A stretch of DNA of 64,000 bases from Ypsolopha sequella (taxonomy: Eukaryota > Arthropoda > Insecta > Lepidoptera > Ypsolophidae): the NCBI GenBank assembly GCA_934047225.1, contig OW203992.1, forward strand, positions 12,823,501 through 12,887,500, written 5' to 3'. The notes under the pieces are model-generated. The model did not search any database. It was not told the DNA's origin and saw only the letters and a program-made list of their open reading frames with translations. This document shows, piece by piece, positions 51,093-62,240 of the stretch. How positions within the stretch are numbered: position 1 is the stretch's first letter; every line of letters starts with the position of its first letter. Made by a program: the position numbers and the translations under genes.

Positions 51093-51949
51093 GGTGTCCC
51101 AAAAGTCAACGCTTTCCCTTGGAAGGCTGGCAGGCCAGCTCATGACTGACCAGAATATCAAATTATGACCTCAGCAAAAAGTAGATAGTCTTCGAGTTGA
51201 TGGTACTTTTATAAATTCGAATAGATTTTTGAGAGTCAAAGCTTACCAGTTCTAAATTCTAAGAATAAAACTTTTGTTGCGCAACTCTGAATAGTCCCGC
51301 TATTGATAAAGTCAAAAATAAACCTTGAAATGCTGTAACATCAGAAAGAAAAAATAAAAACCCAATTTATGAGCAATTTTTTGTAATTAGGTTAGTTCGA
51401 CACCACACCCTGAAAAAAAATGTTCTATGTTAGTTTTGCAAATTGTCTTAAATAACGGCAGTTAAACGTAGTTGAATGAGAGAGGCATAATTGATATAGG
51501 CTACAGTGAGATAGATAGTGACGTGGTGCATTCCTTCTGAGAATATTTGTTAGTTTCCACTTTTTGTAATAACAACTTTAGTAAAAATTTTTTGTAAAGA
51601 AATTTTTGGTCCAATTTATTTTCCCGCAAGTGTAAAACCAGTTCAACGGGCGAAAAATATTTAAAGAATGGGTAATGGTGACAATTAACCGTCACGATAT
51701 TATTATGTATCTCTAAAGGAGTGTCTGAAATGTTCCGAGGGTCAACTGATAAATCAAACACTCAAAAAACCACTTTTAGCCGACCATAATAAATTTACGT
51801 CCCGACGTGATAGCAAGTAGGATCAATGACGATGATCGAAATACACTAATAAATTAGATAAAATAAAATACGTATTACTTTTTACCCTGCCTCGTCCACT
51901 CTATTCGTATTTTTGCTATGGTGACGCGAGCTTAGAGACCGGGACGAAT
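51093..51949. other. intergenic stretch, no recognised content
   Basis: No gene or repeat recognised. Confidence 0.3.
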
Positions 51950-52067
51950 TTCCCCCCGCGCGCAAACGTAACAAGAATAAGCCACGCCCGGAACTGGTTT
52001 TTGTTTTGGCTATGTCATACTCTTTTTGCGCTGCACAATACCCCTGTCATCCACCTCTTCGGAATTA

Positions 52068-52382
52068 AGGCTGACAAAACACGCACCTCCGGACAACTTT
52101 ATCATCCCGAAAGAATCTCTCCCTGCAGGAAATAAGCTGCCGTGGCCAACCTGGAAGTCTCTCAACCGACTTCAAGCGCAGGTTGGGCGCTGTAAAGAGA
52201 CCCTCAGCAGATGGGGCATGATAAGCGAATCCCACACCCAGTGCGAGTGCGGTGCTCCTTCGGAGAACATGCCTCATTTACTCTCGTGCCCAGCGTGCCC
52301 AAACGCCTGTACGTGGGATGACCTATGGAAGGCCTTGGCAAATGTTGTGAATGTGGCTGCGTACTGGTCCAGGATTTTGTAA
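52068..52382 (+). pseudogene. Jockey-type non-LTR retrotransposon, C-terminal fragment
   Basis: The + frame contains WPTWKSLNRLQAQVGRCKET, then SRWGMI..., and a zinc-binding CECGAPSENMPHLLSCPACP with the pattern Cys-x-Cys...His-x4-Cys-x2-Cys. It ends WDDLWKALANVVNVAAYWSRIL and a stop. This is the characteristic end of Jockey/R1-like reverse-transcriptase ORFs in Lepidoptera ('W..LNRLR..VGRCK..L..WG', 'C.CG....HLL.CP.CP'). About 100 residues survive, so the element is 5'-truncated. Degraded text upstream to about 51950 may belong to it. The overlapping minus-strand frames are shadows. Confidence 0.75.
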
Positions 52383-52663
52383 AGGAACCATTGACACGAA
52401 AGGAAGAAGAGCAATTCTCTTGAATAAAAAAAAGTTTCATGAGTAATAGAGATAGAGACACATAAAGGTAATTTACTTAAGCGTGGGCTTTCCATAGATC
52501 TTAGCACTCAAATCTGGTTATAAATTTCATGGAGGCCAAGAACTAGACGATGACTGACAGCTTGATGAATCGACGATATTGTAAAAGCAGTTGGAAAGCA
52601 GCAGGCACGACTAAAGAAGAGGACTTTTGAAATTTTCACTATTATCAAATATGATTTTTAAAA

Positions 52664-52860
52664 CCGGCCAAGTGCGAGTTGGAGTCGTGCATGAAGGGTT
52701 CCGTACTACTACAAAATATGAGTACAGAACACTAAAAATATTTTGGTAAATAACAACAATATAAATGCCATATCAAGTCAAGGCGACAAAAAAAGGCGCT
52801 AAAACGGTATCGTCTGGTAAACAATTCAGAATCAGAACCCTCTGAGTAAGGAACCCTAAT
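52664..52860 (+). repeat. CCGGCCAAG-family element, degenerate
   Basis: AAACCGGCCAAGTGCGAG then GAAGGGTTCCGTACTAC at the left, and GAACCCTCTGAGTAAGGAACCC near 52838-52858. Confidence 0.7.
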
Positions 52861-53259
52861 TTTTTTTTTGTTTGACAAAATGTCCAACAATCTGAACAAA
52901 TTTAAAACTCGTTTTATTACCGTCTTTAAAATAGAGCTAAACAAATAACGTTATAAAAATGCTAGTTTTTCGAGGATTCTTGTATTCTTGTTCCTTCGAG
53001 TATTTATTTTTTTTTTTTCATTGTGGAGGCCATAGTAAAACGAATTCTGTGAAAATTTCAACTTGCTACCTATTACGGTTAATTATCAACACTTTAAAAC
53101 TTTTGTAATTACTAAAAGTTTATTCAAGGATTATTTTATTACTTACCGCTCGGATACATGTATTACTGTGAATTTATATATTTATTACATAGATATTTTT
53201 AATATTCATATATGAAATAATTAATTGTAGGTATATGTATACATATTACTATCTATTAT

Positions 53260-53470
53260 TATTTACATAACTTTATTATTATCTTGTATACCTATATTTT
53301 ATGTGTACACCGCCTCTTCTGAAAACCTTTCGTACAATTTCTTCCACCTTGAGGTTGTCTGGAAGAGATCGCTTTAGGCGATATGGCCGCCTGTTTTACT
53401 TAACCTCATTGTATTTTAATGTTTAATTTTATTCTTTTCTTTGGTGTGACAATAAAGCTATATACGTATT
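53260..53470 (+). mobile_element. non-LTR retrotransposon 3' UTR end
   Basis: CACCTTGAGGTTGTCTGGAAG, AGATCGCTTTAGGCGATATGG, CCGCCTGTTTTACTT and GGTGTGACAATAAAGC. This is a familiar 3' end of lepidopteran non-LTR elements (established by recognition; the exact family is not assigned). The GATCGCTTTAGGCGAT palindrome makes a small stem-loop. Reverse copies are at 53870-53980 and around 28155-28215. Confidence 0.5.
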
Positions 53471-53869
53471 TTATTGTACGAGTATAGTATATATAGTACA
53501 TACTTTTTTGCTTTTTCAATAAATGTTTCTTTATCCAAGATTATGTATTTACATTTATATTTATATTTATATTTACATTATTATCGCTTAGGATACTCTA
53601 AATGTTATAGGTTCGAATCCTGGCCCGAGGAATTTATTTCAAATATTTGTTTACTTGAAATTTGTTTCTAGTTGATCTTATCTAAAACTTTAATATCACC
53701 CCACTCCCCCCAAAAAAAAATGCCCCTCGCCCCCCGCTTCACGAACTCCAAGAACTCCCAAGGCTTGGTGAGCAACACTGTAAAGAAACCAGAAATAAAC
53801 TTAAACTGGCTTTTCCAAAAATCAGACTTGCCAAGGTAGCTCTTTCGTAGGAAAGATATAAGATTTCTT

Positions 53870-53990
53870 TATTCTTTATTGTACACACACGGAAATATAA
53901 ACATAAATCAAATTAAAGTAAAAAGATGCACATTGGCGAGCTTATCTCTAAACAGAGATTTCTGACAGCAAAACCATCACAATAGGAAAA
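53870..53990 (-). mobile_element. non-LTR 3' UTR end, reverse copy
   Basis: TTTATTCTTTATTGTACACAC begins it (A-tail complement); GGCGAGCTTATCTCTAAACAG and AGATTTCTGACAGC correspond to the complement of the 53340-53390 stem-loop. Confidence 0.45.
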
Positions 53991-53999
53991 AGTAACATT

Positions 54000-54980
54000 A
54001 ACATAAACGGAGTAATCATACACAATCATACACGATAATCATATAAGATTTTACAATAAGGTTGCGTTAAATGTAAAATTTAACTGTCAAAGTGAAATTT
54101 ACATTTCTGACAAGGTTTATTGAAATACTTCGAGCTGTTCGTTTTTACTCGGGTGGTTGTAGAACGGGTGACAGTCAAGTTTTATCTTGACCATGGCGTT
54201 AGGAACGCTACCTAAACTTGCAAAAGAGGTCCTTTGTCAGAGAATAAGTTTAAACTGTTTGGCTCTATTGAAGAAGGCGTATTATAAAATAAATGAATAT
54301 TTAGACGATAATGAAGCATGGGGTTATGATAGTGATCTTTTCCATAATACTAGTTAGTATCTCATGCCTTGTATTCTTTATTCAATTAAAGTGTAGGCTT
54401 ACTTTTATCTTTGTACTGTACACAATTAATTGTAACAAAAATTATGAAAAAAATACATGATCTTGCTAAGTTTCTTGCCCTTCCTCTTAGCAAGACTAAT
54501 CGAATGGGCGGAGTTAGGCATATATTTATTATATGTATTGTATATATTTTAAGTATTATTTATTCCTTATACCTATATATTTTTTTTTTATTCAATTGTA
54601 TTATTTTATTAAATTGAAGTAAACCTAACCTTTATTATATGTGTGTGTATTTTCCCTTATTATTAATTATTATATACAAATATTAGACATAGATTATTTA
54701 GTTATAGGTATATTACATTAAAACCGACCTTTAATAAGTGTATCTGATATACCTACATTACATAAATAAATATATTTTATTTTATACCAAAGTCACCTTT
54801 GGTATAAAATAAATGTGTTATGTATAGTGACTTATGTTATGTATAGTGACACAATGCAGGAATTTATTTTATCCCACTTTTCCTCTACTACTCGTATAAC
54901 TGTTTCTGCATTTAATTCATTATTTGTAAGACGACAAAGAGACGGTCTATTCTATTTGTGCCGTACGGCGATAAAATAAA
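54000..54980. other. A+T-rich intergenic stretch
   Basis: Nothing recognised apart from the shared block CTTGCCCTTCCTCTTAGCAAG at 54475-54495 (also near 1269) and a palindrome at 54778-54813 (ATTTTATTTTATACCAAAG / CTTTGGTATAAAATAAAT). Confidence 0.35.
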
Positions 54981-54984
54981 ATTT

Positions 54985-55150
54985 AACCCTTCTCAAGTTG
55001 GGACGTAAAAATCGTCGGTGAAAGGAGGGTCTACGAGTCTACACCTGCGACACCCCTTCGGGGATATAATAGTATCTATGTCAAAACGATATGTTCATTT
55101 TGTTATGTATTTGTATGTATGTGTGTTATACGCCGAATTTTTATACGGTT
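54985..55150 (+). repeat. 3' body of the tRNA-derived SINE family
   Basis: AAGTTGGGACGTAAAAATCGTC, GGTGAAAGGAGG, and GCGACACCCCTTCGGGGATA match 62120-62230. The tRNA-like head is lost. Confidence 0.65.
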
Positions 55151-55444
55151 TTTCGCAGGTGGGGCCGGATTTTAAGCGCTCGAATGAATTTCCATAGAAA
55201 CAGCGCCCAAGGTCCGTACCGGGACCTCTAGCTATGGAATATTTTTATAAAGTTACAAAGGTGTGTATTATGCACTGTGCAAGAGAAGTACTCATAAGCA
55301 GTGACAAAGGGGCCGAGGCCATATTGTTTCTCCTTCAACTAGGGCAGTAATGAAATTAAATGTTTATTTGCCTATTCATGTGTATCTGTGTCTGCACTCA
55401 AATTAAATATGAAATATTTATGATATTTAGGTATTGATATATTT

Positions 55445-55530
55445 ATAGGTACATACATATACTCACGTCTGTCCTGCAGAGGGGTAGGCAGAGACTACAG
55501 ATTGTACAGAACACCTCGTTCACATCTATG
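55445..55530 (+). repeat. short repeat 'TACTCACG…GGGGTAGGCAGAGAC'
   Basis: A block known to be common in Lepidoptera, next to a TACATACATA-type microsatellite. Its class is uncertain. Confidence 0.35.
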
Positions 55531-55662
55531 AAATATATTTATGATATAATGATTTAATTTATTTATGTCCTTAATATAATTAATTGTGACATTAATATTT
55601 ATAATGGTATATCTATCTGAGTACTAGTATCCTTAGTACTATTTTGTAACTGCTTACATTAT

Positions 55663-56930
55663 GGGCTGCACAATCCTAAAACTTTGTCCTGCTCTAACGC
55701 TTTTGTTTTTCAACTGTCTATCCTGCTCTAATCAGATGCCGTGCATACAAAACTTCAGTTATTTTGAAATCGTGGCTACATTAGGTCATTAACTATAATT
55801 TATTTGTGTAATAAAGACGTTTTTAGGGTTCCGTAGTACCTAAAAGGTACAAAAGGAACCTTTATGGTGAGGCTCCGTTACCGTCCGTGCATCCGTCCGT
55901 CCGTCCGTATGTCACAGCCTCATAACTTTGGCACCGTTAAAGATAAAGGGATAAAACTTGTAAAAAAAATTGAAATTGTTCAAGATATTTCCAAAACAAA
56001 TGTCACAGCCTCATAACTTTAGCACCGTTAAAGATTGAAAATGACATGAAATTTGGCACGAAAATAGCACTAATTTGACCACATATCAAAATGTAAAAAA
56101 AATATGAAAAATTTAAAATTGTTCAAAATATTTCCAAAACAAAAGTGAGAAAAATAAAAAATATTATCCTAAGAATACAAAATGTATATAAAATTTTAGA
56201 TATAAAAAATTTGATTGTAAAAATATACACTTTTACTATATTTACTGGTTTCGAGAAATCTTTAAAAAACTACAGAAATATGTATGTCTAATGTGCCCCC
56301 CTTATCTCCGAAACTGGTAGACCGAAAAATATAAAAAAATGTTGATTATAGATCATAAATGGCAAATTACAGAAAAAACCAAAACGATTTTACAAAAGTT
56401 GAGCACAAGTGAGAAACATAAAAAAAGAAGTAAAATAAATGAAAAATATATTTTATAAAAATACAATATGTGTATCAAATTGTAGGTATTATATAGCTAA
56501 TTGTGAAAATATATAGTTTGGCTATATTTAATTGCATCTATTTTGAAAAATCCTTGAAAAACCATAAAAAATTGTATGTCCCCCCCTTATCTCCAAAACT
56601 GGTGAACTGAAAAATATGCAAAAAATCATGGTAATATATGTTTACGTAAAGATTACAGAAAAAATAAAGCGGTTGAGAAATTCACAAAAAAAATTACAAA
56701 ATTTAATTTATCATCCACAATACGGAACCCAAGGTACGCGAGTCTGACTCGCACTTGGCCGGTTTTATTTAGTAAGTATATTTATGTGTTAGTTTCGTTT
56801 CAAGTTTCAAGTAGTGTAATTAATAATTGTCTTGAGTCAAAATATACGCTATATTTTTTTCAAATATTTACCATCTTCCTATACATTGACTGAACTGAAT
56901 CCAATGCAAAACTGATGTTTAGCATTGTTG
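55663..56930. mobile_element. TTAA-type MITE copy interrupted by a CCGGCCAAG element
   Basis: The left part, 55663-55822 (GGGCTGCACAATCCTAAAA, TGCTCTAATCAGATGCCGTG, TTTTGAAATCGTGGCTACAT), and the right part, 56770-56930 (GTGTAATTAATAATTGTC, TGAACTGAATCCAATGC, GATGTTTAGCATTG), are the two halves of the element intact at 18790-19200. The break falls at the T-run. Confidence 0.85.
55826..56766 (-). mobile_element. CCGGCCAAG-family element, longest copy (about 940 bp)
   Basis: Read in complement it starts CCGGCCAAGTGCGAGTCAGAC at 56763 and ends TACGGAACCCTAAAAA at 55824. The interior carries repeated blocks (GTCACAGCCTCATAACTTT twice, near 55910 and 56003; CCCCCCTTATCTCC near 56296 and 56580), i.e. 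internal duplication. No open frame of note. Confidence 0.85.
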
Positions 56931-57187
56931 TTTGTACCCGTTCGTGGGGGATTCAAAAGCTGAACTGCGTTTTGAGAAGTTTTTGAAACCCTTTAAACTT
57001 TCTATATGAATGTTACCAAATTTCTAAATAAATATATGACATTTACTGACTTTTCTCCGGTAATTGTGAACTTTTAAAACCTTAATAGCTGTAACTCACA
57101 ATAAATAAATGAATATCTTTCAAATGTTTCAAAAAACTAATAAAATGCTTGAAATTTTTCAACTCAAAAGAAACTTGGTAAAAAATG

Positions 57188-57190
<3 letters not shown>

Positions 57191-57227
<37 letters not shown>

Positions 57228-57283
57228 CTCTCCCTCTCACACACACACCCTCTCAAAAACACACCCTCTCACACACACACATG
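57191..57283 (+). repeat. (CA)n microsatellite with CACACCCTCT minisatellite
   Basis: ACACACACAC run of about 34 bp followed by variant units CACACCCTCTC, four times. Produces a Thr/His-rich false open frame. Confidence 0.95.
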
Positions 57284-57299
57284 CGAGCAATACAAAAAT

Positions 57300-58550
57300 C
57301 GAACACAATGATGTTTAAAACTTATAAACAGGGACTAGTTATAAATATCTAATTTATCATTTATGAAATAGTAGATTGTTATACAAGGGAGGTAATTGAT
57401 CACTTACACCCGAGTGCAATACTCTAGTTTTCACAACAAATGCGAGGAAATAAAAAACAACTTACAAAAAGAACACTTTCCAACAAAGATTTTACTTTCT
57501 TTTCAATCGCCATACGTTCTCAAATAACTCTCTTTTAAATCGAAGGTAACAGGTTTTCTACGACTAACTTTGCCTGTAGTTTTATCGGTTCAGGCGTCAA
57601 AACCAATTTATTGTGTCAATTTTAAGCGTCTTGCTTCAAATATGAGGATATTAAATTAATTACTAGGATATAAAGTTAATAACTAGTTTCTTTTGAATTG
57701 AAATATTATTCACTTTTTATTTTTGTCCCAAAAAACATAGAAAGGAGCTTTGTTCGATTCAAATTTACTTACCTCCTTAGGGTGGTAAATCGCATTTACC
57801 TCCCGCAATACAACTTGTTTTCAGAGCATTAGTGATGAAAAGTATATTATATTGACTCAACGTTGCGCTATCCGGCGACGACGCCGCGCCGACGCGACGC
57901 AGCGATCGTCGTAACAGCCAATGCTCGCTGATTTAAACGTTATTTCAATGTCGTTTCTGTCGATAATTTTACCGACACACATCCCGCTGCTAATTTAACT
58001 TACTGAAGCCCTTTTTGTGCTAAGAGTAGCTTATTTTCAGCACCCTGTATTATAATATTATGTGTAATGACTCTTAACAAAATTGATTGATAATAACTGA
58101 GATATCAGAGGATAAATTATTGAAGCAAATAATAATGTCAATTGCTTTTAAATTGCGGCAATAATCACCAGTTATCTATATAGGTATACTGTAAATATCA
58201 TACTGTAAATAAAGTAGTAAAAAAGGCGTGTCTGCACATTGAATATTTTGGCGAAATTTTAAATGAAATGGGTTTGTACTGGGGCCAAAACTATATTTTT
58301 TTTAATTTTCGTCTGTCTGTCTATACAATGTTCTGTTGTCTGTACTCAAGAACAACTCAACGGATCTTCGCGGTTTTCTTTATTACCATTGTAGTCAACA
58401 TACATAGGCTATAAATAAGGGATGTTGATAAAATAACCGCCAAGCTGAAAACTGTCGATAATCACTTACACGCAGGCGAAGCTATATATATAAAGACAAA
58501 AAAATACACATGGATCACATAAAGATTTTATAGATAATTTATTTTATTAA
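57300..58550. other. intergenic stretch
   Basis: Contains an R1-family relic at 57838-57990 (CGACGCAGCGATCGTCG, ACGTTATTTCAATGTCG). Otherwise nothing recognised. Confidence 0.4.
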
Positions 58551-59670
58551 GGGGAACGAAGACGCAAACAGAAATAAAATGTCAGATTTCGGATGATTTT
58601 GTTGCAATAATCAGGATACTTATAGCCTTAAAAACAACTTATGTTCTTTGTTGTACTATAAGGAAATGAATTTTTACAAACCACGTTAATCTATTCATAT
58701 TTGTACTGTCAAATTGTTATTTTTTTATAACCCTCTATTTTACACTTCTTATCGATTTTGTCTCGGGTATCGCTTTTGCGATTTTGTTGGTTTTTTTTAA
58801 GTAAAATTTGTGTGAATTATATCTAGTGATATTTTGAATACCGCGTTGTTATTTCACGATAAGCACCCCCTATTTCCAAAAAAATGTAAGTTTGTGTAAG
58901 ACGTAACGTAAGACGTGCAAAACTGCTCCCAAAGACATTGAATTTTTTTTTTTTTATTAATATTTCGAAGAGCATCATATTCCTGCCGTTAAAAACTCAA
59001 CAAAATGTGAGTATGAGTGATTTAACTACATCGTGCCACAGCTATAACAACAAAAATGAATGAATTTGGAATTAATTCATGGGTACTTTGATTCGGGAAA
59101 ATACGTTACTATAAAATCATTTTTGATCGTTACCCCCCCAACCCCAAATCAATTTATACTTACTGAAATCTGTATCAAAGGTCAATGACCTTTTCGTGAA
59201 ATTGCCCTCCAGTATAGGCTCATCATTTCAGCTCCAATAAGTGAAGTTTTTGCAAATGATAAATAACCAAGTGTTTAAAATATAGAAATTTATTTCTATC
59301 ATACATAGTTTCAAATTTTTACAATGCATGGCAAAATTATTAGATCGTAATCCTGTCGGTACATGTTCAGGTCCCGTTACGCAAAACGAAAAAAAAAAAC
59401 TTTTTTAAGATTAATTGGTTGTCTGTCTGTCCATTGTCATGTCTGTCATGTCCAAAATTAATTAATGCCAATATTTACGGCTCTGTATAGTGCTGTAAAA
59501 AACATACTTCTAAGGTTTTTATGGCCTCTAATTTAACGTTCTTCATACAAATTTTCTCACAATGAACATTTAGGGATAAACACTTAACATAATATTTTGC
59601 ATTTACAAGTCAGCACAGAAAGGAACTGTATGTAACAAATAATGTAAAACATATGAAAACCATATGGTCA
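58551..59670 (+). repeat. long dispersed repeat R4b
   Basis: Direct partner of 48531-49740 for over 1.1 kb, including the left arm of the 49308-51092 element (59236-59670). The inverted right arm is absent here. Confidence 0.8.
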
Positions 59671-59699
59671 TTATTTGGACTACCTTCTTAAAGCAAAGC

Positions 59700-59935
59700 G
59701 ACCTTTATTTGAATAGACGCCCTATGGAATTTCATTGCTGGTGAGTTTTAGAAATTTTTCCTTTAAAAATCCATTATTGTAGAGTTTTGTTTCAAAAATA
59801 CTCAGGTGCATATAACCATATTACAAGCATTTTAGACTTGAATAGGCGCCAGCAAAGTTGTATGGAATTTCATCGCTGGTCAGTTCTAGCCACCAGCAAT
59901 TTCCTTTAAATCCATTATCCTATCTGTGTACAGCG
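59700..59935 (+). repeat. short direct duplication
   Basis: GAATAGACGCC...TATGGAATTTCATTGCTGGT (59711-59743) recurs as GAATAGGCGCC...TATGGAATTTCATCGCTGGT (59841-59880), each followed by a CCTTTAAAAATCCATTA-like block. A local duplication of about 130 bp. Confidence 0.7.
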
Positions 59936-60235
59936 CCATCTAGTAGTTACACACTACGTAACCCAGTAAGTGTAGGAGGAACTTGGTACATGCTCTAAGG
60001 GAGGAACTAATATGTTTTTTTATCTTGAGAAAGCCGCTTGATAAAGCCCCACCATGATACGTTCAATTGATTTTAAATGAATCGCGGCCCACAAACAGAC
60101 CAAAATGTCTGACAATTTATATCATTTTCCAGGTCTAACGGACTACAGCTTTTGCTTTTTTTAGAATCTACCTATATTTCTGTAGTTCTCTTCTCTTGCG
60201 TGGATAAAACTTTTTTACAATTTTAATCTATGTAA

Positions 60236-60665
60236 AGGTAGTATGTGTGACAGGCAAATTGTAAAATTTGTTAGTTTACAAACCGCGTCGTCAGTTTTTA
60301 AACGCTTGCTGTTTTGTGATTTGCCGATTTTTCTAAAAAGCCGAAATCAAAAGTCTTTTACCAAAATGTCAAAAATAGGTTCGATGACGAGCGGAGCGAA
60401 GCGGAGCAAGGAGGAGCGTGTTAGTTTTACATGTAAATACTCATTGGGAGCCGAGCGAAGCGGAGTGGAGCGAGGCGACCCTCAGTAGTTCTAATAGAAT
60501 TACGATAAGCCTTAGGTAATGGCAAATTTTGAAATGCTGAATTCTACGTAATGATGACGACGATGCAAATAGCAAAACAGCGAGCGTTTAGAAACTGACG
60601 ATGCCCTTTGTGCACTGAAGCATTTTACTATTTCCCTGCGACACATAGACGTAGGTATGTTGAGA
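60236..60665. mobile_element. inverted-repeat element with GAGCGAAGCGGAGC interior
   Basis: The left arm 60240-60325 (GTGTGACAGGCAAATTGTAAAA, CGTCGTCAGTTTTTAAACGC) is mirrored at 60568-60660 (GCGTTTAGAAACTGACGATG, TTTTACTATTTCCCTGCGACAC). The interior has GAGCGGAGCGAAGCGGAGC twice. The two open frames on opposite strands with similar peptides (…S.Q.ASSV.KR.LFC…) simply reflect the arms. Confidence 0.7.
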
Positions 60666-60849
60666 TATTCGAAAAAACCACGTATGGCTCCTTCACAATC
60701 GGCCATCACGGACGACCACAAAATGGGCCATTTCGCGCAGTTATTTACACAATTGTGCATAGTTAATTTCAATTTGTTCTTTTGTTACAGATGGCCACTG
60801 TTACCGCTATTTTTTATGGTAATAGTAAATAATAGTAATAATAATAATA

Positions 60850-61300
60850 CACCGCAGGGTGGCTTGTGGCGAGCCGATGGTGAGTGGCGACACCATTGAC
60901 TACCTAGGGGACACTATCGCACATGCGCTTATACACAGCTTTAACCAGCCGGCCAGAGTGGAGATGCAAGAGCGGAACATATGCTCCAGGTTGGAAGTGT
61001 AAAATGTAATTACGCCAGGGGCACTTGACTGTATAAGGATCTTACGCCCCGCAGACTCACCTCTCGACAACCTTAGCTGCTTACATAGTGTTGCCCCCTG
61101 GCCGTCCATGGTAGCTAGATAGGAGGCCCAAACGGCTATCCTGCTGGATAGTTATCAAGCAGCAAGTCACCATCTGCCATACTCAAATTTGTGAAAGATT
61201 TCGAGGCAGATGTCCGTTATATCACTCCATAGCCTGTTATCCGGCCCATTTATATGTATCCGACTCCAAGTCGCTTCCTCCCCGGCAATAGTTTAGGAGA
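60850..61300 (+). repeat. dispersed repeat 'GCCGATGGTGAGTGGCGACACC'
   Basis: Blocks GCCGATGGTGAGTGGCGACA, GGCCGTCCATGGTAGCTAG, AGCAGCAAGTCACCATCTGCC, GATGTCCGTTATATCACTCC and AGCCTGTTATCCGGCCCATTTA are familiar from lepidopteran retroelement 3' regions (recognition, no family assigned). The sequence is non-coding. Confidence 0.5.
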
Positions 61301-61308
61301 CTGTCCGT

Positions 61309-61450
61309 TCCATCCATCCATCCATCAGCCCGTATTCGTCCACTGCTGGACATAGGCCTCCCCAATACTACGCCACTCTTGGCGGTCCCCAGTCATCCTC
61401 ATCCAGCCGCCACCCGCCACGTCCTTCAGGTCGTCAGTCCAGCGGGCACT
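61309..61450 (-). pseudogene. RTE-type non-LTR retrotransposon C-terminal end
   Basis: Minus-strand frame: SARWTDDLKDVAGGGWMRM, then TGDRQEWRSIGEAYVQQW, TNTG and stop, followed by TGATGGATGGATGG. This is the usual end of RTE-class proteins with a short tandem 3' tail. Only about 45 residues remain. Confidence 0.8.
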
Positions 61451-61520
61451 GTCCGGTAGTGTACCTCAATGATACTAAAGTTCCTGTGAATTTTGGCTAA
61501 CTATAATACCTATTATACTG

Positions 61521-61900
61521 GGATACAGGGTGTAAATAGACTGCTAACTTTAAATGAAACCACATATTCTACTAGTCATACTGAACCACTTTTCTCAAGA
61601 AACATACCTGCGCAAACCATTAGTTTGGGAAATATTTGAGTTTCAAACAAAAATGCGTGAACCCTAACGCACCGAGATACAGGCGTTTTTCAAGGCAGCG
61701 TCTTCCGTGAAACAGCTGTTCAAACGCATCGTTGTAAAATAAACCTGCCTCCTGCGAGATAAAGTCTTTAAGTAAGGTACAGTTGAATATCTTTTTCTAT
61801 GAAGGTTTGCGTGAATATATTTCTTCAGGGAGTTGTTCAGTATGAGGAGTAGAGTATGTGGTTTTATTTAAAGGTTGCAGTCTATTTACAGCCTGTATAT
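61521..61900. mobile_element. GTGTAAATAGACT-family element, intact copy (about 380 bp)
   Basis: Ends ATACAGGGTGTAAATAGACT and (complement of right end) ATACAGGCTGTAAATAGACT. Second-tier blocks TTTAAATGAAACCACATA and CATACTGAACCACTT are mirrored too. No coding capacity. Confidence 0.8.
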
Positions 61901-61917
61901 AACTATAATATATAGCA

Positions 61918-62240
61918 GCGGTAGCTCAATGTTGAGATCCAGGTTCGATCCCCGGTCGGGCATGCACCAATGAGTTTTTCGACATTTATGTGAATAGTAT
62001 TTGTCTTACTTACCACTTGCTGAACGGGGAAGGTAAACATCGTAAAGAAACCTGCATACCCTTAAAAACGTGTATTTGTGCCCGAAGAACGGCGATAGGG
62101 TTCAACACTCATCACGTTGGGACGTAATAATCGTCGGTGAACCCCGGGTGTAACGAGTGTGGACTGTGACTTGCATTTCACAGTTTACGCTTGTAACACC
62201 TATGACACCCCTTCGGGGATTCATGTCGTGACGATATATA
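61918..62240 (+). mobile_element. tRNA-derived SINE
   Basis: The head has GCGGTAGCTCAATG (A-box like) and CCAGGTTCGATCCCCGG (B-box). The body has CTGAACGGGGAAGGTAAAC, ATCGTAAAGAAACCTGCATACC and ACACCCCTTCGGGGATTC, a typical lepidopteran SINE body. A headless relative is at 54985-55150. Confidence 0.75.

Noticed and set aside
53560..53632. GTTCGAATCC B-box near TATCGCTTAGGATACTC, possible tRNA gene
   Set aside because: No acceptor stem, D-arm or anticodon arm can be paired; at most a SINE relic.
57109..57318. Thr/His-rich open frame
   Set aside because: Produced by the (CA)n and CACACCCTCT repeats.
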